Virus record (IMG/VR): IMGVR_UViG_3300029893_000055
Location: 1-27,999 of that record
Source: a virus
Length of the DNA: 27,999 nt
Reading direction: 5' to 3' (one strand)
Shown here: in pieces, positions 1 to 6,670 of the stretch
How positions within the stretch are numbered: the stretch's first letter is position 1
Layout of the letters: the number at the start of each line of letters is the position of its first letter
Made by a program: the position numbers and the translations under genes
Notes under the pieces: model-generated
The model's database searches: none
What the model was told of the DNA's origin: nothing
Seen by the model: only the letters and a program-made list of their open reading frames with translations

Positions 1-57
1 AGCTTCCGAGTTCGTCATAACGGTCTGAACCGGCTTGCTTTTTTGGGGTAAGTGCAA
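1..57 (-). CDS. Start of a leftward gene, probably the phage repressor (partial)
   Basis: An open frame runs leftward off the window. It can start at TTG 57-55, with GGAGG (73-69) eleven bases ahead, or at ATG 18-16, which has no clear ribosome binding site. At most 19 codons are visible (MHLPQKSKPVQTVMTNSEA), too few to recognise a family. In Mu and its relatives the lysogeny repressor is transcribed divergently from ner, and this frame sits exactly there across a repeat-rich gap. The repressor identity is therefore inferred from position only. Confidence 0.33.
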   Translation of the reverse strand, partial: MHLPQKSKPVQTVMTNSEA

Positions 58-69
58 GGCGCTGCGCGC

Positions 70-142
70 CTCCGAACCCGGAAGCGCTTTTGACCTTGCC
101 TCGAACCCAAAAATGGGTTCATACTCTTTGTACGTTCGTACA
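70..142. promoter_or_regulatory. Early control region: inverted repeats and possible ner promoter
   Basis: Between the leftward frame and ner there is an inverted repeat GAACCC-AAAAAT-GGGTTC (103-120). Just beyond it is the palindrome TGTACGTTCGTACA (129-142). Further GAACC half-sites lie at 74-79 (GAACCC) and 27-33 (GAACCGG). A weak rightward promoter can be read as TTGCCT (96-101), 18 bases, CATACT (120-125), so the first repeat would lie between and over the promoter elements. In Mu this interval holds the repressor operators and the Ner site. Assigning these repeats to repressor and Ner is inference. Confidence 0.5.
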
Positions 143-197
143 TTGGACACCCCACAAAAACCGGCCTGGCGGGGCCGGTGGTAGGAGCGAGGGACGC

Positions 198-494
198 GTG
201 ACGAAGCCGAAGGGCCTCTCCCCGGCCGAGATCAAGTTCAAGCTGGCGCAGCGGCGGGTCACCTTCGCCGAGCTGGACCGGCAGCACGAGCTGCCCGCGG
301 GCACCTGCCGCAACGCGGCCCGGCGCCCGCACCAGCGTGGCGAGGAGGCGATCGCCGAGGCGCTGCGCATGCGCCCTCGTTCGATCTGGCCGGATCGATA
401 CCGCGCCGACGGCAGCCGCATCGTCCCACAACCTGCGGACAACTATAGGCCCCGCCCCACCTACGGTCACCGTCAAAAGGAAGCGAGGGCATGA
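198..494 (+). CDS. ner: Ner-like DNA-binding regulator
   Basis: This 98-residue protein is the first gene rightward of the control region. The N-terminal 75 residues look like the Ner/Nlp (SfsB) helix-turn-helix family. The sequence around SPAEIKFKLAQRRVTFAELD, followed by LPAGTCRNAARRPHQRGEEA and then a PRSIWPDRY segment, matches the family pattern in which the last motif is conserved (IWPSRY in Mu-type Ner). Ner in Mu turns down early and repressor transcription after induction. The start is GTG 198, preceded by GGAGCGAGGG. A TTG at 90 would extend the frame but has no ribosome site and would run through the operator repeats. The stop overlaps the next start (ATGA at 491). Confidence 0.85.
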   Translation: MTKPKGLSPAEIKFKLAQRRVTFAELDRQHELPAGTCRNAARRPHQRGEEAIAEALRMRPRSIWPDRYRADGSRIVPQPADNYRPRPTYGHRQKEARA

Positions 495-892
495 ACACGT
501 CGAAGGATACTGGACTTTCGGTGCTGCACGTCGCGCAGCTCGACCTGATGGTCGCCGGCCCGGACGGCAAGCCGGTGCGGCCCTACATCGCCGTGGTGGT
601 CGATCCCGGTGGGCAACTGGCCAACGCCGCGCAGGCGGAGCGCCTGCGGACCGCAATCGCCGAGGCGGTCGCCGGGTGGGGCCTGCCGGCGCGGATGGAC
701 ATCGACGGCGCCGTCGTTTTGGACGGTGATCGCGTCGACGTCGACCTGGTGCGGCTGGTCGGCGCAAGTCAGGTCGTCATCCGGCCGGCTACGGCCGTCG
801 GCCGCCACTCGTCCCGCCTGGAGAACGTTGCTAGGGCCCTTCGGCAGGGTCGGGACTGTCTCGCCCAAGGCGCCGCAGGAGATCGTTCATGA
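491..892 (+). CDS. Hypothetical early protein (133 aa)
   Basis: I do not recognise this protein. It starts in an ATGA overlap with ner, so it is probably translated by coupling. It is an acidic, soluble-looking protein with beta-rich stretches such as LMVAGPDGKPVRPYIAVVVD and a helical segment near residues 45-65. It has no signal peptide or membrane segment. Its last 20 or so codons (831-892) overlap the 3' end of the converging gene on the other strand. Codon composition is like its neighbours, which supports coding, but the exact C-terminus is constrained by the overlap. Confidence 0.7.
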   Translation: MNTSKDTGLSVLHVAQLDLMVAGPDGKPVRPYIAVVVDPGGQLANAAQAERLRTAIAEAVAGWGLPARMDIDGAVVLDGDRVDVDLVRLVGASQVVIRPATAVGRHSSRLENVARALRQGRDCLAQGAAGDRS

Positions 893-1148
893 TCGTGAAC
901 CGCGCGGTCTCGGTATGCCCGAAGGCGCCGCTACTGCTCTCCAGCAGGTCGATCGCCATCTCGATCGGCCGGTTCGCCTTGGAACCGGGCTGCAGGTCGG
1001 CAAACGTCCGCAGCGTGTGCACGACTTGTTCAAGCGAGATGGCACCAGCGTCGATCAGTGCTGAGGCCAGGGCGGTCGTGAGCATCACGTTGCCCACGGT
1101 CATTGCGCCAAGCTCGTCCAATTCGGCGGCAAGTTCCTCGTCTTTCAT
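831..1148 (-). CDS. Counter-oriented small protein (105 aa), unknown function
   Basis: This is the only complete gene I accept on the minus strand. It starts at ATG 1148-1146, with GAGAGGGGAAG just upstream on that strand. The protein begins MKDEELAAELDELGAM, is rich in Leu, Ala and Glu, and reads as an amphipathic all-helical soluble protein. A segment near residues 23-50 (TTALASALIDAGAISLEQVV) and PIEMAIDLLESS near 61-72 look like natural protein. The opposite reading (889-1254 on the plus strand) is Ser/Ala/Pro-rich and looks like a shadow. It lies inside the early operon, between the ner-linked gene and parB, facing against them. A possible role as a moron or immunity or control gene is inference from orientation only. 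Confidence 0.72.
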   Translation of the reverse strand: MKDEELAAELDELGAMTVGNVMLTTALASALIDAGAISLEQVVHTLRTFADLQPGSKANRPIEMAIDLLESSSGAFGHTETARFTIMNDLLRRLGRDSPDPAEGP

Positions 1149-1198
1149 TTCGGCTTCCCCTCTCGGTTTGGTTGCGCTTCCGAGCATAGGGGAAAACC

Positions 1199-1228
1199 GG
1201 CCGGCCGCCATCCCCTCGGCGGCCGGCC
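1199..1228. repeat. 11-bp perfect inverted repeat in a divergent promoter gap
   Basis: GGCCGGCCGCC (1199-1209) is repeated inverted as GGCGGCCGGCC (1218-1228) around an 8-base loop. It lies between the leftward gene 831-1148 and the rightward parB-like gene. A TATGCT motif on the minus strand (about 1189-1184) next to it could be a -10 for the leftward gene. No T-run follows on the plus strand. On the minus strand CCGGTTTT follows the repeat, so a weak terminator or an operator are both possible. Confidence 0.45.
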
Positions 1229-1250
1229 ACACCTGCGCCGGAGGTCGGCA

Positions 1251-2120
1251 ATGAAGTTCCTGGGCAACCAGAGCCTGAAGGTCGACGACATCGACGTCAG
1301 CGACCGCCTGCGCGCCATCGACGAGGGGCATGCGTCGCTGCTGGCGGAGAACATCCGGGAAACCGGGCGCCTTCGGCATCCGATCGAAGTGCGCAAGCAC
1401 AAGGCCCGCAAGGGCAAGAAGCCCTTCGGGCTGATGGCGGGCGGCCATCGTTGGTGGGCGGTCGCCCGCATCCTCGGCTGGGAAGAGATCGAATGCGCCG
1501 TGTTCGAGGCCGACGACGACGAGGCGCGTCTGGCCGAGATCGACGAGAACCTGGTGCGGCACGACCTCAATCCCCTGGATCGCGCGGTCTTCCTGGCCGA
1601 GCGCAAGGCGATCTACGAGCGCCTTCACCCGGACACGGTCGCCGGTGTCGCCGGCGGCAAGGCCCGCCAGGGGACAGCAACGGAAATCATTTCCTTTGCT
1701 CGGGACACCGCCGAGCGCTGCGGGATTACCGACCGCACCGTGCGGACGGCGGTGATGATCGCCAACAGCCTGCCACCCGAAATCCGGACGCGGCTGGCCG
1801 GCACCAAGCTGGCCAAGAACCAGTCGGAGCTGGTGGCCCTGACGCGAATTCCAGCGATGCAACGGCTGGCGGCGATCGACCTGGTTCTGGACGAGACGTC
1901 GAAGATCAACAGCGTCAAGGCCGCAGCACGCGAGCTGGACGGCGCCGCCGACCCGGTCTCCGACGACCGGCAAAAGAAGATCGACGCCCTGAACGGCGCC
2001 TGGAACCGGGCCAAGCGGCCGGGCCGCAAGGCGTGGCTGGCGCAGCTTCGGCCCGCCGAGCTGGCCGAGCTGCGCGAGCTGCTGGCGGAGATCGACGCCG
2101 GCACGGCTAAGGCCGCCTGA
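1251..2120 (+). CDS. ParB/Srx-like nuclease-domain protein
   Basis: This 289-residue protein has a ParB N-terminal type domain in residues 1-110. Box I is LLAENIRETGRLRHPIEV (about 30-47), box II AGGHRWWA (63-70) with the conserved Arg67, then ENLVRHDLNPLDRA (99-112). A helix-turn-helix follows at about 150-170 (AERCGITDRTVRTAVMIAN), then a charged C-terminal half. ParB-family proteins bind DNA and many hydrolyse CTP or cut DNA. Copies between ner and the transposase are known in transposable phages of alphaproteobacteria, where the role is unclear. The start is ATG 1251 with GGAGGT (1240-1245). The next gene begins two bases after its stop. Confidence 0.85.
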   Translation: MKFLGNQSLKVDDIDVSDRLRAIDEGHASLLAENIRETGRLRHPIEVRKHKARKGKKPFGLMAGGHRWWAVARILGWEEIECAVFEADDDEARLAEIDENLVRHDLNPLDRAVFLAERKAIYERLHPDTVAGVAGGKARQGTATEIISFARDTAERCGITDRTVRTAVMIANSLPPEIRTRLAGTKLAKNQSELVALTRIPAMQRLAAIDLVLDETSKINSVKAAARELDGAADPVSDDRQKKIDALNGAWNRAKRPGRKAWLAQLRPAELAELRELLAEIDAGTAKAA

Positions 2121-2122
2121 CC

Positions 2123-2578
2123 ATGGCGCCGCGCGATACCCGCACACTCGACCTCTTGGCCTGGCGGCCGCCGGAGCCGCCGGCGGTGCGCTATCGCGAG
2201 CCGGAGGCGATCCGCGCGGCCAGCATCGCCGCCAGCTTCATCCGCGCGATGAAGCTGGCCGAGGACTTCTCGGGCAAGAGCCGCGACGAGATCGCGGCCG
2301 AGATGGCCGACTACCTGGGGGACGGCACGACCAAGAACGTGCTCGACCAGTACATGTCGGAGGCGCGCGACTACACCATCAACGTCGTCCGCTTCCTCGC
2401 CTTCATCCACGCCACCAGGGACTTCCGGCTGCTGTCGCTGCTGGCGGCGCCGTTCGGCCTGGCGGTGATCGAGGAGAAGTACCTGGGCGCCGTCGAAGAG
2501 GCGATGTGCGCGGCCGAGATCGAGGCGCTGGGCAACCGCAAGGCGCTGGCCCGGCGCAAGTGGAAGGGGGGAGCATGA
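2123..2578 (+). CDS. CII-like small DNA-associated protein (151 aa)
   Basis: The central part resembles phage CII-type regulators: SRDEIAAEMADYLGDGTTKN (about 52-71), a VLDQYMSEAR segment, then VRFLAFIHATRDFRLLSLLA (about 87-106). That pattern (helix-turn-helix, then a helical bundle ending in FxLLxLLAxPxGL) is commonly seen just before the transposase in alphaproteobacterial Mu-like phages. The C-terminal end is basic (ALARRKWKGG). It starts two bases after the parB stop and ends in an ATGA overlap with the transposase. A role in transposition control is inferred from position. The family match is from memory and moderate. Confidence 0.7.
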   Translation: MAPRDTRTLDLLAWRPPEPPAVRYREPEAIRAASIAASFIRAMKLAEDFSGKSRDEIAAEMADYLGDGTTKNVLDQYMSEARDYTINVVRFLAFIHATRDFRLLSLLAAPFGLAVIEEKYLGAVEEAMCAAEIEALGNRKALARRKWKGGA

Positions 2579-4542
2579 GCGACGACTGGCAGTGGCTCTC
2601 GGCCGCCGCGATGGCCAAGGCGCTGGGCATCACATCCCGGGCTTTCAACGATCGCGTCGACGAGAACGGCTGGCGGGCTTCTGGACTGCGCTTCAGCCCG
2701 TCCAATCCGAACGGAACCTGGCGCCGGCGTCGCGGCAATGGCGGCGGCTTCGAGTATCACTACCGCCTGCTGCCCGACCGCCTGCGCCTGGCCTGGCAGA
2801 CCAAGCATCAGCCGAAGCCGGCGGACCCGACCGCCGACCGCGCGCAACGCAAGGCGGTGCTGGCGCGCGACGAGGCCTGGCGGTTCTACGATTCCTGCAC
2901 CGACAAGAAGAAGGACAAGGCCAAGCACAAGCTGGCGATCCTGCTGCAGGTCGACGAGGCCGAGCGCCGCGGCATGGGCACCGAGCAGGCCGTCGCCGAG
3001 ATCGCCGCCGAGCACGAGGTCGGGCGCAGCACCGTCTTCCTGTGGAAGCAGGAGGTCGCCGGCATCCCGCGCGAGGACTGGCTGCCGTACCTGGTCGACC
3101 GCCGCGGCGGCCGCCAGCCCTCGGCCGAGATGAGCGAAGACGCGTGGGAGGTCTTCAAGGCCGACTACCTGCGCGCCGAGGCGCCGACGGCGGCCGAGTG
3201 CTACAACCGGCTGCGCCCCGTGGCCGAGGCCAAGGGCTGGGCGCTGCCGAGCCTGAAGACCGTGCAGCGCAAGATCGAGCGCGACATCGATCCCAAGACG
3301 CTGGTGTGGTGGCGCGAAGGCCCCGAGGAGTACGAGCGCAAGTTCCCGGCGCAGCGCCGCGACAAGAGCGTCTTCCATGCCCTGCAGGCCGTCAATTACG
3401 ACGGCCACAAGCTGGATCTGCGCGTGACCTGGCCGGGGATCGACAAGCCGACCCGCGCCTTCCTGCTGGGTTTCCAGGACATCATGTCCGGGATGATCTT
3501 ATCCTGGCGGCTGGACATCAGCGAGAACGCCTACGCGTTTCGCCTGGCCTACGGCGACATGATCGAGAGCCATGGCGTCGCCGATCTGGTGTTCTCGGAC
3601 AACACGATGGCGGCGGCGGCGAAGGAGAACACCGGCGGCTCGCGCTATCGGCGCCGGTTCAAGATCAAGGACGACGACCCGATCGGCCTGTTCCCGCAGA
3701 TCGGCTCGGAGGTGCGTTTCACCAAGCCGGCGCACGGCCAGTCCAAGCCGATCGAGCGCGCCTTCGGGACGCTGTCGCGCTACATCTCGAAGGCCCCGGA
3801 ATGCGCCGGCGCCTATACCGGCAACAGCACCGAGAACAAGCCGCACAATTACGGCCAGGCGGCGATCGCGATGGCGGACCTGGTCAAGGTCGTCGAGCGC
3901 GAGATCCACCGCTTCAACCACGACCCGGCGCTGAACCGGACCAACGGCAAGGGCCGCTCGCGCGCCGAAGTCTTCGCCGAATCCTACGCCAAGAGCCCGA
4001 TCCGCACCGCCGACGGCCTGCCGCCGGAGAAGCGCCGCATGTGGCTGCTGGCAGCGCAGGGCGTGACCTGCCGCGCCCCGAGCGGCGAGGTGCATCTGTA
4101 CGGCAACCGCTATTGGCACGAGCGGCTGATCGGCCTGATCGGCAAGAAGGTCGTGGTCTGGCACGACCCCGACCACCTGCACGATCGGCCGGTGCATGTC
4201 TACCGGCTGGACGGCTCCTACGTCTGCGCCGCCGAGTGCATCGCCGATACCGGCTTCGACGACGTCGCCGGCGCCAAGGCGCACGGCGCCGCGGTCAAGA
4301 CCTTCGTCAAGGCCGGCAAGGCGCTGGCCCAGGCCGAACGCACGCTGGACCACCGCGACGTCGCCGCCCTACAGGCCGATCCCGAGGACGCGCCGCTGCC
4401 CGAGGCCAAGGTGGTGCGGCCGTTCTTCGGCATGGCCGGCAACGCCGCCTTGAAGCCGGTGGCCCAGGCCCTGCCGAACGACGACGACGACGATCCGTTC
4501 TTCACCAACATCGCTCGCGCCTTTGCGCGGGCAAAGGAATAG
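2575..4542 (+). CDS. A: Mu A-type DDE transposase
   Basis: This 655-residue protein catalyses strand transfer of phage DNA into target DNA, for integration and replicative transposition. Residues 1-70 form the Mu N-terminal winged DNA-binding domain (WQWLSAAAMAKALGITSRAF). The core carries the DDE triad as D276 (AVNYDGHKLD), D342 (LVFSDNTMAA) and E394 (GQSKPIERAFG). Around it are segments close to MuA: WRLDISENAYAFRL, KIKDDDPIGLF, AGAYTGNSTENKPHNYG. The Mu transposase C-terminal beta-barrel follows (about 490-560), ending in an acidic tail. Length is close to MuA (663). The start is ATG 2575 in an ATGA overlap, with AAGGGGGG ahead. It is intact, with all catalytic residues present, so likely functional. 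Confidence 0.97.
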   Translation: MSDDWQWLSAAAMAKALGITSRAFNDRVDENGWRASGLRFSPSNPNGTWRRRRGNGGGFEYHYRLLPDRLRLAWQTKHQPKPADPTADRAQRKAVLARDEAWRFYDSCTDKKKDKAKHKLAILLQVDEAERRGMGTEQAVAEIAAEHEVGRSTVFLWKQEVAGIPREDWLPYLVDRRGGRQPSAEMSEDAWEVFKADYLRAEAPTAAECYNRLRPVAEAKGWALPSLKTVQRKIERDIDPKTLVWWREGPEEYERKFPAQRRDKSVFHALQAVNYDGHKLDLRVTWPGIDKPTRAFLLGFQDIMSGMILSWRLDISENAYAFRLAYGDMIESHGVADLVFSDNTMAAAAKENTGGSRYRRRFKIKDDDPIGLFPQIGSEVRFTKPAHGQSKPIERAFGTLSRYISKAPECAGAYTGNSTENKPHNYGQAAIAMADLVKVVEREIHRFNHDPALNRTNGKGRSRAEVFAESYAKSPIRTADGLPPEKRRMWLLAAQGVTCRAPSGEVHLYGNRYWHERLIGLIGKKVVVWHDPDHLHDRPVHVYRLDGSYVCAAECIADTGFDDVAGAKAHGAAVKTFVKAGKALAQAERTLDHRDVAALQADPEDAPLPEAKVVRPFFGMAGNAALKPVAQALPNDDDDDPFFTNIARAFARAKE

Positions 4543-4571
4543 GGCGGGCCGCCTGATCCGCGGTCCCGCCC
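4542..4571 (+). terminator. Strong hairpin between transposase and ATPase genes
   Basis: GGGCGGGCCGC (4542-4552) pairs with GCGG-T-CCCGCCC (4560-4571) around the loop CTGATCC. That gives an 11-bp, nearly all G-C stem with one bulged T. It begins on the last base of the transposase stop codon. No T-run follows, so it is not a classical intrinsic terminator. It could stabilise the upstream 3' end, attenuate, or mark a processing site that sets the A to B ratio. Confidence 0.4.
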
Positions 4572-4603
4572 CTGGGCACAACTGAACTGGGGGACATTCT
4601 ATC

Positions 4604-5560
4604 ATGAACATGCTCGCCACCGAAACCGCGCTGTCCGATGACGAGATCGAGCGCATCCGCGCCGCCGCCAAGGAAGCGGCCGCCGGCTTCCCGACCATCA
4701 AGGCCGCGGCCGACGACGCCGGCATTCCCTACCAGACCTTCCACGGCTTCCTGAACGGCAAGTACCAGGGCAACAACGCGGCCCAGGCGCGGCTCCTCCA
4801 GAAGTGGCTGTTCGCCCTGCAGGAGCGGGCCGAGAGCGCCTTCGTGCTGCCCGAGCTGCCCGGCTTCCAGCCGACGCCGACGGCCAAGCGCTTCTGGTCG
4901 GTGCTGCAGTACGCCCAGCAGCTCGGCCGCATCGGCGTGATCGCCGCCGGCGCCGGCGTCGGCAAGACGACGACCCTGGAGACCTACGCCGCCCAGCACC
5001 CCAATGTGTGGCTGGCGACGATGGACCCGAGCACCGCCGGCGTCGGCACGATGCTGCGCGAGCTGGTCGACGTGATGGGCCTGGCCGAGAAGACGTCGAC
5101 CGGCCTGGTGCGGGCGGTCGGCGCGGCCGTGAAGGGCAAGCGCGGGCTGATCCTGATCGACGAGGCGCAGCACCTGTCGGCCGCGGCGCTGGAGACCCTG
5201 CGCAGCCTGAACGACCGCTTCAAGGTCGGCCTGGTGCTGGCCGGCAACGAGACCGTCTACGCCCGACTGGAGGGCGAAGGCCGCAAGGCCACCTTCGCCC
5301 AGCTCTTCAGCCGCATCGGCATGCGCGTGACCCGCACCAAGCCGACCGACGGCGACGTCGACGTGCTGCTGCAGGCCTGGGGTGTGGCCGACCCGCAGGA
5401 AGTCCGGCGGCTGAAGGGCTACGCCGCAAAGCCGGGCGCGCTGCGCGGCATGACCTACTGCCTCGAGCAGGCGACGCTGGACGCGGCCGGCGCCGGCGTG
5501 CCGCGCACGATCGAGCACATCACGGCCGCCTGGACGCGCCTGACCAACGAGCCTGGCTGA
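4604..5560 (+). CDS. B: Mu B-type AAA+ ATPase, target DNA activator
   Basis: This 318-residue protein is the partner of transposase A. In Mu, B coats target DNA in an ATP-dependent way, delivers it to the transpososome and gives target immunity. An N-terminal helix-turn-helix region is visible (FPTIKAAADDAGIPYQTFHG, about 29-48). Then come Walker A GAGVGKTT (116-123), Walker B LILIDEAQ (182-189) and a sensor-like LVLAGNE (about 210-216). Length matches MuB (312). The start is ATG 4604 with GGGGGA upstream; ATG 4610 is a second choice. It is separated from A by 61 bases that hold the hairpin. Confidence 0.94.
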   Translation: MNMLATETALSDDEIERIRAAAKEAAAGFPTIKAAADDAGIPYQTFHGFLNGKYQGNNAAQARLLQKWLFALQERAESAFVLPELPGFQPTPTAKRFWSVLQYAQQLGRIGVIAAGAGVGKTTTLETYAAQHPNVWLATMDPSTAGVGTMLRELVDVMGLAEKTSTGLVRAVGAAVKGKRGLILIDEAQHLSAAALETLRSLNDRFKVGLVLAGNETVYARLEGEGRKATFAQLFSRIGMRVTRTKPTDGDVDVLLQAWGVADPQEVRRLKGYAAKPGALRGMTYCLEQATLDAAGAGVPRTIEHITAAWTRLTNEPG

Positions 5561-5570
5561 GGAGGCGCAG

Positions 5571-5771
5571 ATGCTGTCCCGAGATCTCGCCCATCTCGCC
5601 GCCGCCGTCGCCGAAGCCGGCGCCGGCGGCCGCCTCACCATCGAGTATGCCGACCGGCTGGCGCTCCAGCTCGCCGACATGGCGATCCAGGCCGCCGCCC
5701 TGGAGGCGGGGCGGCCCGGCTTGGAATTCTCAGCGCCGCCGCTGCGGCTGATCGAAGGCGGTGCGTCATGA
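5571..5771 (+). CDS. Small hypothetical protein (66 aa)
   Basis: I do not recognise it. It starts ten bases after the B stop with a strong GAGGAGG ribosome site. It reads as a small, mostly helical soluble protein (HLAAAVAEAGAGG, then ALQLADMAIQAAALEAG) with no membrane segment. It ends in an ATGA overlap with the next gene. Its place between B and the DnaA-like gene suggests an early accessory role, nothing firmer. Confidence 0.7.
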   Translation: MLSRDLAHLAAAVAEAGAGGRLTIEYADRLALQLADMAIQAAALEAGRPGLEFSAPPLRLIEGGAS

Positions 5772-6106
5772 CCGCCGCCCCCAACGCCGCCACCCTGTAC
5801 CGCTGGCCCGAGGGCCGCGAGCAGGTTCTCGCGCGGCCGATCGCCTATGTCGGCGTCCGCGAGGGCTGGCGCGTCCTGGCCCGCGACGGCGCCGAGCGCC
5901 TGCATGTGCTCGACGTCGACGCCGCCGGGGCCGCCCACCTGGTCGCCGGGCCGGTGACCCTGGCCGAGGCGATGGACGCCGCCGATCGGGTGGTCGCCGG
6001 CGTCGCCGATCACGGCTCGGTCACCACCCTAGTGCAGACGCTGGCGGTCGGCATGCTGGCGATGGCGGCCGACCGCGAGGCGGAGGAGGGCGCGTCATGC
6101 ACGTGA
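5768..6106 (+). CDS. Hypothetical early protein (112 aa)
   Basis: No family is recognised. The first half looks beta-rich (GREQVLARPIAYVGVREGWR, then LHVLDVDAAGAAHLVAGPVT). The second half is helical and alanine-rich (AEAMDAADRVVAG, then a short hydrophobic stretch LVQTLAVGMLAMAADRE). The hydrophobic stretch is too short and interrupted for a confident membrane segment. It overlaps both neighbours: ATGA with the 66-residue gene upstream, and about 10 bases with the DnaA-like gene downstream, consistent with coupled translation. Confidence 0.7.
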   Translation: MTAAPNAATLYRWPEGREQVLARPIAYVGVREGWRVLARDGAERLHVLDVDAAGAAHLVAGPVTLAEAMDAADRVVAGVADHGSVTTLVQTLAVGMLAMAADREAEEGASCT

Positions 6107-6561
6107 GCCCGGTCGTGACCATCGCGCTGATCCAGCGCATAACCTGCGAGCAGTTCGGCCTGTCGCTCAACGAGCTGAGGGGGCATCGGCGGGCGCGCCA
6201 GTTCGCGCGGCCGCGGCAGATGGCGATGTCCCTGGCGATGGAGCTGACGCGCTGCAGCCTGCCGGCCATTGGCCGGCAGTTCGGCGGCCGCGATCACACC
6301 ACCGTGCTGCACGCGCGCCAGAAGGTCGACCAGCTCTGCCACGAAGACGGCGCCTTCGCACACCGCTACGTCGGGCTGCGGGCCGCGATCCTGGCTGAAA
6401 TCCCGACCGCCGATGGCGGCGCCGTGGTGCTGGCCAGCCACATGGCCGAGGCGCTGGCCGCCGGCTTCACCCGCGCCCTCAACGACCTGGTGCGCCGCGA
6501 TCCGCTGCAGGCCCTGGCTGCGATGCGGCCCCTGGCCAAGACGCTGGGGGTGGAGCTGTGA
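6097..6561 (+). CDS. Stand-alone DnaA domain IV-like DNA-binding protein
   Basis: This 154-residue protein matches the C-terminal DnaA-box-binding domain of the replication initiator but lacks the AAA+ part. The match begins near ITCEQFGLSLNELRG (15-29). It continues through RPRQMAMSLAMELT (38-51) and the DnaA signature GGRDHTTVLHA (63-73), which contacts DNA in the family. Residues after about 85 form an unrelated helical tail. Such proteins could bind host DnaA boxes or the phage ends, and thus steer replication or repress host initiation. The role is inference. The start is ATG 6097 after GGAGGAGGG. Confidence 0.88.
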   Translation: MHVSPVVTIALIQRITCEQFGLSLNELRGHRRARQFARPRQMAMSLAMELTRCSLPAIGRQFGGRDHTTVLHARQKVDQLCHEDGAFAHRYVGLRAAILAEIPTADGGAVVLASHMAEALAAGFTRALNDLVRRDPLQALAAMRPLAKTLGVEL

Positions 6562-6668
6562 TCCGCGCCTTCCTCGCCTTCCTGTTCGGCCGCCGCCGCG
6601 GCCTCGCCCATCCCGAGCGGCTGGTGCTCGGGAATGCCTTCAACCAACCGAAACCCCTGGGGGACTGA
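6558..6668 (+). CDS. Possible 36-aa miniprotein
   Basis: A GTG at 6558 overlaps the previous stop (GTGA) and opens a 36-residue frame. It begins with a short hydrophobic run (MIRAFLAFLFG), then a basic patch GRRRG and a polar tail ending NQPKPLGD. Its 3' end contains the ribosome site (CTGGGGGA) of the following DUF3164 gene, which starts two bases after its stop. It fills what would otherwise be a 109-base gap. Too short for a family call; it may be only a coupling leader. Confidence 0.4.
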   Translation: MIRAFLAFLFGRRRGLAHPERLVLGNAFNQPKPLGD

Positions 6669-6670
6669 TC

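Noticed and set aside
889-1254. Plus-strand open frame opposite the counter-oriented gene
   Set aside because: It is Ser/Ala/Pro-rich without domain character, while the minus-strand reading looks like a natural protein with a good ribosome site.
1149-2147. Upstream extension of the minus-strand gene at 831-1148
   Set aside because: The extension runs antisense through parB and has shadow composition; the start at 1148 has the ribosome site.
4502-6013. Minus-strand open frame of about 500 codons opposite B and small genes
   Set aside because: It is antisense to the clear MuB ATPase and has repetitive Gly/Ala/Arg/Gln composition with no domain; a shadow.
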